Origin: a bacterium
GTDB taxonomy: Bacteria; CAIWAD01
Length of the DNA stretch: 64,000 nt
Reading direction: 5' to 3'
NCBI GenBank assembly: GCA_030429345.1
Contig: JAUIFJ010000016.1
Span: 1-64,000 of the forward strand
The position numbers and the translations under genes are program-made. Positions within the stretch are counted from its first letter, which is position 1; each line of letters starts with the position of its first letter. Shown here one piece after another: positions 55,101 to 63,969 of the stretch. The notes beneath the pieces were generated by a model. That model was not told the DNA's origin. It ran no database searches and saw only the letters and a program-made list of their open reading frames with translations.

Positions 55101-57271
55101 AGGATCGTCAGGGAGGGGATGCTGGTTCCATAGATGATCACATCGTCGAAGACGACCTGCAGGGAGGTCCAAGCTGCCTCATCGAAGACGCGGTCGTCGT
55201 TGATCAGGCCGTAGTACAGGGCCCGGTTGTCCGCGTTTCCGCTGGCGCTGACATTCGTTGTCGGGATCAGGCCGCTGCCCTCGAGCAGAAGCGGCCATTC
55301 CGAACTGTCGTTGAGCTCGACATTCTCCAGTGAGGGCGTATCGGAAGCGTATACATGAATGTTATTGACGGCCTGTTCCACGATGCAGTGGGTCATCTGG
55401 GAAATCGTCGTGTCCGTGTCGCTCGAGTTGTTGAACTTCAATCCCGCCCAGCCGCCGATGCTGTCGTTGTCGGCGGTGAAGCGGATCGGCTCACCGGAGG
55501 TGCCGACGGCCACCAGGGAACCGGCATAGCTCGCATTCTCGGCGGTGTTGTTCCGCCCGATGTGCATTGTCGCCCCGCTGCGGAAGCGCAACTCGCTGCC
55601 CGCTGTGACCGTCAGCGCCGGACGGCCGCTTCCGTATACCTCGACCTGGTCGAAGAGCAGGGGCAGGGACCAGTTCGCCAGGTCGCAGGTCCAGTCCTGC
55701 TGCAGGGCGCCCGTGTAGAGGCCGCGATTGTCCGGGTTTCCCGAGCCGCTGAGGGCGATGGGAGTGGGCAGGCTGGCTCCTTCCAGGTAGAGGGGCCATT
55801 CGCCGGAGTCGTTGAGAGACACGTGATCCAGGGTCGGCGCGGAAGTGGATCGCGACCAGATGCAGCGTACCGCCTTCTCGACCGTGCAGTACGACATGGA
55901 GGAGGCGGCCCCGTTGAAATCGCTTGCGTCGTTGAAACGGATCCCTTCCCAGCCTCCGCTCAGGTCGTTGTCCGCCGTGAAGAGCACGGGATCCATCAGC
56001 GTCCCCTGCACCTCCAGGCCTCCGCGGTATACATTGTGTATGCTGTTGATGTAGCCGACATCCACCCGACTTCCGGGCAGGAAGCGCAATTCGCTGCCGG
56101 CCGCGATGGTCAGGGTCGGCACGGTGTTGTCGTAGATGCTGATGTTCCCGAAGACGACGGGCAGGGAGCTTGCTGCCACATCGATGGTCCGGTCCGCCCG
56201 GACCAGGCCGGTGTAGTACGCCCGATTGTCCGGGTTGCCGCTGGCGCTGACGCCGGAATTCCCCGGCAGGCCTGCGCCTTCCAGGTAGAGCGGCCATTCG
56301 CTCGAGTCGTTGAGCTCGACATCCTGCAGCACGGGTGTATCACTGTCCTTTGCGTGGACATTCCGCACGGCCATCTCGACCACGCAATGCTCCAGCAGCG
56401 AAGTTGTTCCGTCGTAGTCGCTGGAATTGTTGAATCGAAGCCCGGTCCAGCCGCCGACGCTGTTGTCGTCGGCCGTGAAGGTGATCGGCTGGCCCGCCGT
56501 CCCCTGTGCCAGGAGCGAACCGGCAAAAGAGGCGCTTTCGCTTGCGTGGTCCCGGCCTACATCCATAACAGAACCCGGCAGGAAGCGCAGCTCGCTGCCC
56601 GGAGCAATGGTGACACGCGGATTGGCACTGCTGTAGATGCTCACGTCTCCGAAGACGAGTGGCAGGGGCCAGTTGACCGTATCGATCTCCAGGCTGTCCG
56701 TGATCACGCCGTCGTAGAGCACACGATTATCGGCATTGCCGGCAAGGCTCACGTTGCCCATGGTCAGCAGCGCGGCTCCGCTGAAATGCACGGGGTACTC
56801 ACTGGCATCGTTCAGCTCGACATCCTGCATCACGGGCTGGTCCGAGCGAATGACCGTAACACAACGGACGGCTTTCTCGATCACGCAATGCTCAAGAGAG
56901 CTGCTGCTGCCGAGGTAGTCGCTGGCATCATTGAACTGGATTCCTTCCCAGCCGCCGGACATGCCGTTGTCGGCGGTGAAGAGTACCGGATCCATCGCTG
57001 TCCCCTGGACATCCAGTTCGCCCCGATAGGCGCTGTGAACGCCCGCGGAGTACCCGACATGCAGGGTCACGCCGGCCTGGCTGCGGACCTCTACGCCTGC
57101 TTCGACAGTCAGCACGGGAAGCGCGCTGCCATAGACAAACAAGTCGCCCTCGAGGATGTAGGGACTGCCCGCAGGTCCCCATGTCGTATCCGTGGAAATC
57201 ACTCCTCCGGGCACGAAGGTTTGCGCATGCGCCAGGGGGGCGAGGAGGCAGAACGCCAATAGTGCCTTCAT
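52154..57271 (-). CDS. Giant secreted beta-helix-like protein with nine long repeats
   Basis: The start at 57271 follows CGGAG and gives 1705 residues with a signal peptide (MKALLAFCLLAPLAHAQ). The chain is built from nine repeats of roughly 165 residues (about 500 bp), each marked by FTADN-type motif plus GGW-x-G-L/I-x-F-N-x-S/A-S-D, then a HC-V/I-V-E segment, DVELN-x-SEWPL and SELRF-x-PG. Short strand-rich units of this type form right-handed beta-helices of the parallel type. The last part (about 1590-1680) resembles a fibronectin type III module. It lacks the T9SS sorting domain seen in its neighbours and ends LPLDGVQAGR. Host-like GC-rich codon use. Probable surface or extracellular protein; function unknown. 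Confidence 0.9.
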   Translation of the reverse strand: MKALLAFCLLAPLAHAQTFVPGGVISTDTTWGPAGSPYILEGDLFVYGSALPVLTVEAGVEVRSQAGVTLHVGYSAGVHSAYRGELDVQGTAMDPVLFTADNGMSGGWEGIQFNDASDYLGSSSSLEHCVIEKAVRCVTVIRSDQPVMQDVELNDASEYPVHFSGAALLTMGNVSLAGNADNRVLYDGVITDSLEIDTVNWPLPLVFGDVSIYSSANPRVTIAPGSELRFLPGSVMDVGRDHASESASFAGSLLAQGTAGQPITFTADDNSVGGWTGLRFNNSSDYDGTTSLLEHCVVEMAVRNVHAKDSDTPVLQDVELNDSSEWPLYLEGAGLPGNSGVSASGNPDNRAYYTGLVRADRTIDVAASSLPVVFGNISIYDNTVPTLTIAAGSELRFLPGSRVDVGYINSIHNVYRGGLEVQGTLMDPVLFTADNDLSGGWEGIRFNDASDFNGAASSMSYCTVEKAVRCIWSRSTSAPTLDHVSLNDSGEWPLYLEGASLPTPIALSGSGNPDNRGLYTGALQQDWTCDLANWSLPLLFDQVEVYGSGRPALTVTAGSELRFRSGATMHIGRNNTAENASYAGSLVAVGTSGEPIRFTADNDSIGGWAGLKFNNSSDTDTTISQMTHCIVEQAVNNIHVYASDTPSLENVELNDSSEWPLLLEGSGLIPTTNVSASGNADNRALYYGLINDDRVFDEAAWTSLQVVFDDVIIYGTSIPSLTILPGSELRFLPGSRLDVGYLNSLHSVYRGGLQVLGSGASPVLFTADNDSIGGWEGIRFNDASDYLGAASFMEHAVVEMAVRCLWSRYTSAPTLENVELNHSSEWPLYMEGASLPTPLNLGAAGNPDNRGLYQGLLGNDWFCDLANWSLPLLFDNTEVGGAARPVLELTAGSELRFRPGAAMHIGRNNNSENTSFAGALLAQGTEAEPILFTADNDSIGGWAGLKFNNSSDADTTASSMTHCVVERAVNNIHVYASDTPSLQDVELNDSSEWPLLLEGSGLIPSHNVSAAGNADNRALYFGLISDDRTFDASVWSSIPVVFSDVVIYDSSIPVLTILPGLELRFLPGTGLDVGYYASLHSIYRGGLDVQGSVLEPVRFTADNDSSGGWTGIRFNDASDYNGASSSMTHAVVEKAVRNITAKWTVYPALQDVELNDSSEWPLVMDGSSLLTASGLSAAGNPDNRALYRGQLLQSAVFDLAGWPMEVVFDETLVYGSAHPVLSLTPGSELRFLPGATLHIGGNNGSSSSSNLGMLAAQGTAIEPIRFTADNDSSGGWQGIRFNNSSDYADSSSTLNHCIVEQAVRGIEMVNTLTPTLEDVELNLNSERPLVLNGSGLPPAVGLSASGNGENRALCHGVLQDSATFDLPNFPLEVVFGDFYVYDSTVPLLVLEPGSELRFLDGTGCYIAYPGGLHNLYRGGMHAVGTAEAPIRFTADSGIPGSWDGLRFSDAADLGGSSSRLEHCIVEKAVTNLSLYDTMQPDTLLGVTVQEATGTGMLCHESTPLIAGCSFFDNDTGLRLENADSTVVGNDPSRSCAFLGNSVWNLYNHGPGNVGASHNAWCSPEGFTPEEMIYDQVDDPTKGLVDYLPVVAGTLLRASIAYLPDTQEIHVEWCPLIGATQYELHGSTETWFEPDGSTLIATTTDSWIDVPLASLPSLLGLRVVADLPETSALRSGNRCGEGRRYDGNGNFIPSHNLPLDGVQAGR
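52930..57170 (-). repeat. Nine ~500-bp coding repeats
   Basis: The repeats lie inside the 1705-residue gene. Copies of the GTTGTCGGCCGTGAAG-type word recur about every 500 bp (near 52.97, 53.47, 53.97, 54.47, 54.97, 55.47, 55.97, 56.47 and 56.97 kb). Alternate repeats look more alike than adjacent ones in places (for example those naming GGLQVQG versus SENTSFAG variants). That would fit a two-repeat duplication unit. Confidence 0.8.
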
Positions 57272-58032
57272 AAAGAACTCCGATAGCTGTATGAAGCGGG
57301 CAAGGAATTCTGCCCGTCTGGTTGGAAGTGTGTTTGCTGCTGTCAGACGGAAATTGCAAGAACCAGGCCATGGGAGCTGTAGCCCTGGTCACACGAGAGC
57401 ATTGAAAATGAACGGGATACCGAATCTGTTGGCGACCTGCATTTTCGCGCCCTGTTCAGTTTCCGACAATTGTTGCGGTGGACTACTTTCTGAATAGGGC
57501 AGGCAGTCTTCCGGGGGAAAAGGACGATCAATCGTAGTCGCCGTTAGATGCCTATAATAAAGGAAAGCCGCCCGGTTCGGGGCGGCTTTCGATTCACGCC
57601 TGTGGCGCTACTGTCGAAGTTGTGGTTCCGGTACGAATACCAGTCTGGATCAGCAAAGATCCCCGAGTTGGCTGTACATAGTGGCTGGTCCTCCTCGGTT
57701 AATCCATGGGACAGTTCGGTCGGTACGCGTACAGGAGGAATCTACTCCAGGACCGGATGCTCCGCAACCCTTTTCGTTCATGCCGTGGATTTCCTGGCGG
57801 GATGTATTCCCGTACTGGAGAATGAGCTTCTGCCAGGGGGGGGGGAGTGCTACGGATTCCCTGATTCTCTGCGTCTTGGATGAACCCTTGCAGAATCAGG
57901 CAGTTGCACCCTGGCCCTGGCTGCAGCAGGCGTGATCCATGCTGTCTTTCGCTTCATCGCACAGCTTGTTCGGTACTTCGGGAAGAATGAAGTTGTTCCG
58001 GATCCTGCAGGTTCTGCAACTCTGGAGGTGAC
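57272..58032. other. Intergenic region with one hairpin
   Basis: The two flanking genes are divergent, so promoters for both should lie here, but I see no convincing -35/-10 pair. At 57563-57590 a stem of GAAAGCCGCCC with GGGCGGCTTTC reads as a terminator in either direction. A run of ten G occurs at 57836-57845. Possible ORFs in between have no family features. A GGAGGTG ribosome-binding sequence just before 58033 fixes the next start. Confidence 0.6.
57563..57590. terminator. Bidirectional-looking hairpin between divergent genes
   Basis: GAAAGCCGCCC and GGGCGGCTTTC pair around a short loop, with A-rich DNA on the left side and TTTC on the right. It has terminator shape, yet no gene clearly ends next to it. 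It may be the trace of a lost gene. Confidence 0.65.
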
Positions 58033-59910
58033 ATGCCCGGCTTTTGGATCACCACCCTGCTCCTGCTTGGAAGCCTGTACCACGGGCTCCGGGCGGAAAT
58101 CCAGCTCGACCTGGACCCTGCCGCGTTCGCGGGCGACGCCGTGCTACAAGCGGCGCAGGCCGACATCGGCACGCTTCCCGGAAGTGCCTGGTACGAGGCG
58201 GAACTCAGCGGTCCGAGCGGGTTTCCGCCCATGTATCACCTGGTCTGGCCGCTCGATGACGTGATCCAGACTCCCACGCCGGTGCATGCCATTCGGCTGG
58301 AATACGGCTGCAGCGATTCGACGGTCGTCCTGGCGCCGAACAGCCTGTACTATGTTCCCGGCCCGGCCGCTCCGCCTCTCGGACCGACCGGGCTGGGCCT
58401 CTTCGAGTGCTACATCCCGCATATCGATCCCGTTGCCGACCAGCAGACCCTGGAAGAGACACCCCTGACGATCCTGATCACGGCCTGGTCCGCCTATGGC
58501 GACAGCCTGTGTTTCGAGGCGGGAGTGCCGGAGGGCGATGTGCTGACGGAAATCCTGCCCGGCCCCGACGGGCAGAGCGCCTGGCTCACACTGACTCCCG
58601 ACCCGGATTTCTATGGCTCGGCGACGATTCGTGTCACAGCCATCGATCCGGCAGGCTTCAGCGGGTCGATGGAGTTCCATTTGATGGTCGAGAACCTGAA
58701 CGATCCGCCGGGTCCCTTCGAGCTGCAGTCACCGTCCGATGGTGAAGTGATCCAGACCGACGAGGTCTTCATGGTCTGGACCCGCTCCGTCGACCCGGAC
58801 CCGATTCCCGTGTTCTATACCCTCTTCCTGTCGAACAGCCCGGAGGATCTGTTGGAGCATCCTGTCGCGGATTCGCTGCGCTGGTGGTTCCACTGGCATT
58901 GGGTGGATGGAGCGGGTCCCTGGTACTGGACGGTGCGCGCGACGGATTCGGAAGGCGTGCAGGTTTACGCGGACCAGTCCTTCGTCTTCGGCACACACGA
59001 GGATCCGGTGTTCAGCGGCGATTGCGAGCAGGATTTCGGACCCGAAGCCGCGGTGATTCCCGACGACACGCCCCAGGATGTCGTCCTGCCGCCGGAGGCG
59101 CCACCCGGAACGGCCAGCGGCTGGGATCTTCAGGCCGTATACGCCGAGTACAATTTCTTCACGGATGCCCTGTACATCGGACTGGATTTCAGCGGCCAGG
59201 CCGGCGACGCGGACGGAGGGGGAGACCCCGACTCGACGGAGCCCTGGCTCGCGGCCATGGGAGGCACGGACCGCGCCGGGCTCGCGGGAAGCGAGGCGAT
59301 CTGCGTGGCTCTGGACACGAACGAGGACGGATCTCCCGACCTGATCGCCGGAGTAGGCGAGGGAACGGATGCATCCGGCTACCAGGTGGCTCACGCAACG
59401 GGGATCGACCTGCCCGTTTCCTTTGGCGACCCCTGGCCCTCGGTTCAGGGCGCGCATGCCCTGGGACCCGATTTCGAAGTCGCATTTCTCCACTATCGCG
59501 AAGTCCTGGATCCCTGGGACTGGAATTCGTGCTTCCAGCTCTACGCCTACGCGGGCAGCCAGGAAGACGCTGGCATCGGGGAAGACCTGTTCTCGACACG
59601 CATCTGCCTGGACCTCTACCCGACCGCGGAGGCAGAAGACCGGCCCCACTCCTTCGGCCTGCTGCAGAATTATCCCAATCCCTTCAATCCGCGGACCCTG
59701 ATTCCCATCGTGATCCAGGAAACGGGTCCGGTGCGGGTCGTCGTCCACGATGCCGCGGGCAGGCTGGTTGCCGTACTCTTCGATGGCCTGCTCGCCGCCG
59801 GCAGGCACGAGCTGAGCTTCGACGGAACGGCCTGCGCCAGCGGCCTCTACTTCGTCAGCCTGGAAGCGGAAGGACGGCGTGACACACGCAAGATGCTCCT
59901 GCTGCGCTAG
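58033..59910 (+). CDS. Secreted multidomain protein with T9SS type A sorting domain
   Basis: The ATG at 58033 follows TGGAGGTG and gives 625 residues with a signal peptide (FWITTLLLLGSLYHGLRA). Residues about 140-225 resemble a cadherin-like or Ig-like bacterial domain ending FHLMVENLNDPP. Residues about 230-320 resemble fibronectin type III (PFELQSPSDGEVIQTDEVFMVW). The region to about 530 may be a beta-sandwich domain like those of carbohydrate-binding proteins (SGWDLQAVYAEYNFFTDALYIG), with a DTNEDGSPD loop. The last 85 residues are the T9SS sorting domain (NYPNPFNPRTLIPI, VHDAAGRLVAVLF, ASGLYFVSL, final RKMLLLR). Its final codons resemble the attachment site used by the element. Role unknown. 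Confidence 0.9.
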   Translation: MPGFWITTLLLLGSLYHGLRAEIQLDLDPAAFAGDAVLQAAQADIGTLPGSAWYEAELSGPSGFPPMYHLVWPLDDVIQTPTPVHAIRLEYGCSDSTVVLAPNSLYYVPGPAAPPLGPTGLGLFECYIPHIDPVADQQTLEETPLTILITAWSAYGDSLCFEAGVPEGDVLTEILPGPDGQSAWLTLTPDPDFYGSATIRVTAIDPAGFSGSMEFHLMVENLNDPPGPFELQSPSDGEVIQTDEVFMVWTRSVDPDPIPVFYTLFLSNSPEDLLEHPVADSLRWWFHWHWVDGAGPWYWTVRATDSEGVQVYADQSFVFGTHEDPVFSGDCEQDFGPEAAVIPDDTPQDVVLPPEAPPGTASGWDLQAVYAEYNFFTDALYIGLDFSGQAGDADGGGDPDSTEPWLAAMGGTDRAGLAGSEAICVALDTNEDGSPDLIAGVGEGTDASGYQVAHATGIDLPVSFGDPWPSVQGAHALGPDFEVAFLHYREVLDPWDWNSCFQLYAYAGSQEDAGIGEDLFSTRICLDLYPTAEAEDRPHSFGLLQNYPNPFNPRTLIPIVIQETGPVRVVVHDAAGRLVAVLFDGLLAAGRHELSFDGTACASGLYFVSLEAEGRRDTRKMLLLR

Positions 59911-60054
59911 CCTGTTGCGGGCGGGAATCCGCTCCGGCCACCGAAGTTTCCGAGGGAGCTTTGAGCATTTGAAGCCTGCGCGTTGCCTGCCATCTTGCCG
60001 CTGACCCTTCGCGCCTGTCCAGGAACGGGACGGCAACAAACTGGCGGATGAATT

Positions 60055-63000
60055 ATGTACAGATACCTCTTGGTCCTGCTGGGCTTCAGCCTGCTGGCGC
60101 AGGCGGAATTGATTCCCCTGCAACCAGCGACCCCCAGCGCGATTCTGGAACTAGACAGGCCCCAGCCCTCCCGCGCCTGGTTGGCCTTTCACAAGGAACA
60201 TTCCGATTGGCGCATCGCAGACTGGGATCATCTGCGCCCCTATCCCCACCGGGCACACGGCCGGCTGGCTCTGGGACAGGAAGCGTTGCGCGACGAGTAC
60301 AGCCTGGATCAGCGCCTGCGTTCCCTCATGCGCAAGCATGCCGGACTGTTCCCGCATCCCGATGAGCTGAAGCTGGAGTACGCGCAAAAGCACGGCGCCG
60401 TGTGGTACATACGTTACGGCCAAGTGCTCAATGGCCTTTCTGTGATCGGAGCGCCGACGGAATTCCGCGTACACGAGAACGGCAACCTGGTGCTCTTCGG
60501 CAGCGACGCCCTGCCTGCAGTCGATATTCCCCGAGCCGCGCTTGACAGGCAGAATCTGCAGGGGATCCTGCAGCGACTCGTCGAGCATTCGATCCCGGGT
60601 GCGCGAGTCGGGATGGAGGAGGCCCCGGCCCTGCTGCCGGTCTACCGGAACGGCGCGCTGCGGCCGGAACCGGTCTTCGGAGCGCGAATCACTGGCGCGG
60701 ACGCCCGCGAGCACTGGCGCGTCTACCTCTCGGCAATCGATGGTGCCCTGGTGCAGGCATGGAACCGCGTGCGCCATGTGCTTGTCGAAGGACAGATCGA
60801 CTGCCTGGTCGAGCCCGAGGCGCCCTGGCAGTCGCCCGTGCCCTGGCCCCTTGCCCATGCCCAGATCCATGTAGACGGAGTGCCCGGGCTGTGCGACGCC
60901 GAAGGGCAGTTCGCGATCGAGGTGCCCGGAGGTGGCCCCTGGACACTCAGCGGAATCATGGCCGGCGCCTTCGCCAGCGTCAACCGGGTGGACGGCCCTT
61001 CATCCACCTTCAGCCGGACGATCACGGCCAGCGGGGAGAGCTTCGTGATCGGTCAGGAGGACGCGCTGATCGAGGAGCGCGACGCCTACCTGCACACCGA
61101 CGCGGCCTACCGCTTCGTCAAGGGGCTGGATCCCTCATTCACCGGGCTGGATACGCCGCTGCCCGTCAACATCAACATCGACAACTTCTGCGACGCCTTC
61201 TGGGACGGCAGCAGCATCAACTTCTACCTGGAAGGCAACGACTGTCCCAACACGGCCCGTGTTCCCGGCATCGTGTATCACGAGTACGGGCACGCCGTCA
61301 ACGATCGCCAGTACGAGCAGGCCGGTGTCCAGGGCGGCATGGCGAACGGCACGCTCCACGAAGGGCTCTCGGACGTGCTGACGGCCATGATGATGGATGT
61401 CTCCGGCATCGCCCCGGGCTGGTTCCTGCGGGACCTGCAGAACAGCCTGGTCTACCCGCAGGACATCACCAACCAGGTGCATCACGACGGCACGATCCTC
61501 GGCGGCGCGCTTTGGGACCTGCGCCAGGCAATCGGCCTGGAGGCCGTTTCCCTGCTGCATCACATGGCGCGCTGGGGGACCCCGGACGACTGGGACACGG
61601 GCCGCGCCTTTTTCGACTACTACCAGGAGCTGCTGGTTGCCGACGACGACAACGGAGACCTCTCCGACGGCACGCCGCGCTTCAACGAGATCGACGCCGC
61701 CTTCAACGCCCACGGCATCGGCAGCGTGCTCTCCTGGATCGGGCTGGACTTCCGCTTTCCGGAGCCGGAGCTCTTCCTGCCGCCCGGTCAGAACGCGGAA
61801 ATCCGCATTCACCTGGAGGCGCCGGCCTCGCTGCCGCAGACCAGCGTCAGCCTTCACTATGTCTTCGAAGGAGAAGAGGAGCAGAGTGTCGATATGCAGC
61901 CGCAGGGAGCCGGGTTGTGGATCGCCAGCCTGCCAGGCCGGCCGGAAGGGCAGCAGGTCGAGTATTACGCCGTGCTGCATAGCGCCTCCGACAGCCTCTT
62001 CCACGCTCCGGGCGGCGCTCCGGAGACCGTGTTGCACAGCTACTTTCGCGAGGTCACGCCGCAGATCATGGACTTCGAATCCGGAGACGGCGGCGGAATC
62101 GGCGAGGGCAGTTGGGCCTGGGGAGCGGTCACGGCCGGGCCGGACAGCGCGGCCAGCGGCGACCTGTGCTGGGGCACGGATCTGGACGCAGACTACCCCA
62201 GCGCTGTCTGGGAAGGCCTCGAGTTCCCGGCGCGCACGGTGAGCGCGGAATGGGGCGCGGCGCTGGGACTCAGCCACTGGCGCCGGCTGCAGGAAGGCGA
62301 CGGCGTCAACCTGGAAGTTTCCGTAAACGGCGGGGAGTTCCTTCCGCTGCCGCCAATGACAGGCTACGACTTCACCACGGACGGCCTCAATGTGAGACCC
62401 GAGCAGCCTGCCTGGAGCGGCCTCGCGCCGTCCTGGCGCCGCGCCTGGTTCGATCTGTCTGGAGTTGTATCACAGGGTTCCACCGTCGCCCTGCGTTTCA
62501 ACCTGATGACGACCGAGCAGGACAGCGATGCCGGCTGGTTCCTCGACGACCTGGCCTGGGTCGGCTTCGAGCCGGAAACCCTGATGGAACACGACCCTCT
62601 GCCCGATTCCCAGGATAGCGGGCAGGAAAGCTTCCTCGTGCTCGCTTCCCTGCCGGAGGATATCACGCCGGAGACCTTCACGCTGAGCTGGCGCGCGGGC
62701 GGGGGACCTATCCAGGAATCGGCCATGTTCATGGACCAGCAGCCCGGGCAGTGGCAGGGCACGATTGCCGGCCCCTTCGACAACCAGCTGGTGGAGTACC
62801 GCCTGGATGCCTGGTGGGAAGAAGAGCACGCGGGACACCCGGCGAACCTGGACGAATGGCACAGTTTCTTCGTCGGCGAGGACCTGCTTCCGCCACAGGT
62901 AGAGTTCCTCCAGGCGCCCTTCGACGTGATCGGTCCCTCGGCGAGCTTCCGCGTGCGCGCCCTGGCCACGGATGCCTCCAGCATCGAACAGGTTTTCCTG

Positions 63001-63927
63001 GACTGGCGCGTTCCCGGCGGCGAGTGGGAGTTCTGGGGCCTGCAAGGGTCCGGGAACGGAGAGTGGCAAGGGCTCGTCTACCTTCATGAGCCCACCGGCA
63101 GTGTCGAGTGCCGTCTACGGGCGGTCGACGCCTCGCCGGCGCACAATGTCGGCACCAGCGAGGAGCTGGAAATCCAGCTAGGCGGTTATCAGCGGGTAGA
63201 CCGGTTTTCCGATCCCGCGCTCGCGGACTGGCAGCTGGAAGGCGACTGGGCCGTGCAGGGCAGCCTGGTCTACGATGGCGACTACGCCCTCGGAACGGGC
63301 ATCGAGGAGGGCCCGCCGGCCTTTGCCGACTGGAGCGCCCGCTGGAACGGCCGCCTGGACCTGGAGTACGTCGAGGCCGCCCGGCTGCGTTTTGCCGTGC
63401 ATCACGAATTCGTGCGGGACGACCGGGTGTTGCTCGAGCTCAGCCCGGACGGCCAGGACTGGACAGAGATTTTCGACCTGCACGACATCAGCGCCAACTG
63501 GCAGGTCTACACACTGGACCTGGAAGACTGGCTGGGAGAGCCCTCGGTCGAGCTGCGTTTCCGCATGCTGGCCGACAGCATGGGCGGCAACGGCAACGGC
63601 TTTGCCGTCGACGCCATCGAGGTGCTGGGCCCGGACACGGAGATCGCCCCCAGCCGTGTCCTGCCCGTTGAGCCGAGTCTGCGGGCCTGGCCCAATCCCT
63701 TCAATCCTGTGACACGCATCGCTTTTTCGCTTCCGGCGGCTTCAGCCGTACGGCTCGATCTCTACAGCCTGGACGGGGCCCTCGTGCACCGGCTGGCGGA
63801 AGGGCGATTGGCGGCAGGCAGGCACCAGGCTGTCCTGGACGGAAGCGGACTGGCTGCCGGCGTCTACATCTGCAGCCTGCGGGCGGGGGACAAGCGGCGA
63901 AGCATCCGCCTGCTTCTCCTGAAGTGA
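60055..63927 (+). CDS. Secreted M36 (fungalysin)-like metalloprotease with T9SS sorting domain
   Basis: This 1290-residue protein has a signal peptide (MYRYLLVLLGFSLLAQA). A propeptide of FTP type follows (about 60-200, with VWYIRYGQVLNGLSVIGAP). The catalytic region has HEYGH (His409, Glu410, His413) and the third zinc ligand Glu436 in TLHEGLSDV, spacing as in M36/gluzincin proteases. Downstream (about 570-1200) are beta-sandwich domains, including MAM- or CUB-like segments (FESGDGGG...WAWGAV and WYLDDL-like GWFLDDLAWVGF) found in secreted bacterial proteases. The end is a T9SS sorting domain (WPNPFNPVTRIAFSL, final RSIRLLLLK). It is probably an extracellular protein-degrading enzyme activated by propeptide removal. 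Confidence 0.92.
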   Translation: MYRYLLVLLGFSLLAQAELIPLQPATPSAILELDRPQPSRAWLAFHKEHSDWRIADWDHLRPYPHRAHGRLALGQEALRDEYSLDQRLRSLMRKHAGLFPHPDELKLEYAQKHGAVWYIRYGQVLNGLSVIGAPTEFRVHENGNLVLFGSDALPAVDIPRAALDRQNLQGILQRLVEHSIPGARVGMEEAPALLPVYRNGALRPEPVFGARITGADAREHWRVYLSAIDGALVQAWNRVRHVLVEGQIDCLVEPEAPWQSPVPWPLAHAQIHVDGVPGLCDAEGQFAIEVPGGGPWTLSGIMAGAFASVNRVDGPSSTFSRTITASGESFVIGQEDALIEERDAYLHTDAAYRFVKGLDPSFTGLDTPLPVNINIDNFCDAFWDGSSINFYLEGNDCPNTARVPGIVYHEYGHAVNDRQYEQAGVQGGMANGTLHEGLSDVLTAMMMDVSGIAPGWFLRDLQNSLVYPQDITNQVHHDGTILGGALWDLRQAIGLEAVSLLHHMARWGTPDDWDTGRAFFDYYQELLVADDDNGDLSDGTPRFNEIDAAFNAHGIGSVLSWIGLDFRFPEPELFLPPGQNAEIRIHLEAPASLPQTSVSLHYVFEGEEEQSVDMQPQGAGLWIASLPGRPEGQQVEYYAVLHSASDSLFHAPGGAPETVLHSYFREVTPQIMDFESGDGGGIGEGSWAWGAVTAGPDSAASGDLCWGTDLDADYPSAVWEGLEFPARTVSAEWGAALGLSHWRRLQEGDGVNLEVSVNGGEFLPLPPMTGYDFTTDGLNVRPEQPAWSGLAPSWRRAWFDLSGVVSQGSTVALRFNLMTTEQDSDAGWFLDDLAWVGFEPETLMEHDPLPDSQDSGQESFLVLASLPEDITPETFTLSWRAGGGPIQESAMFMDQQPGQWQGTIAGPFDNQLVEYRLDAWWEEEHAGHPANLDEWHSFFVGEDLLPPQVEFLQAPFDVIGPSASFRVRALATDASSIEQVFLDWRVPGGEWEFWGLQGSGNGEWQGLVYLHEPTGSVECRLRAVDASPAHNVGTSEELEIQLGGYQRVDRFSDPALADWQLEGDWAVQGSLVYDGDYALGTGIEEGPPAFADWSARWNGRLDLEYVEAARLRFAVHHEFVRDDRVLLELSPDGQDWTEIFDLHDISANWQVYTLDLEDWLGEPSVELRFRMLADSMGGNGNGFAVDAIEVLGPDTEIAPSRVLPVEPSLRAWPNPFNPVTRIAFSLPAASAVRLDLYSLDGALVHRLAEGRLAAGRHQAVLDGSGLAAGVYICSLRAGDKRRSIRLLLLK

Positions 63928-63940
63928 TGCACGAAAGAAA

Positions 63941-63969
63941 AGCCCCGCGGCCGGACCGGCCGCGGGGCT
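63941..63969 (+). terminator. Terminator after the metalloprotease gene
   Basis: A perfect 14-bp GC-rich stem (AGCCCCGCGGCCGG and its complement) closes around a single A, with AAA before it and no T-run after. The single-base turn means the real stem is shorter. It lies 13 bp after the stop codon. Confidence 0.82.

Noticed and set aside
57548-57883. 111-codon ORF in the intergenic region before 58033
   Set aside because: It starts inside a hairpin, lacks a ribosome-binding site and family features, and overlaps equally poor ORFs in other frames.
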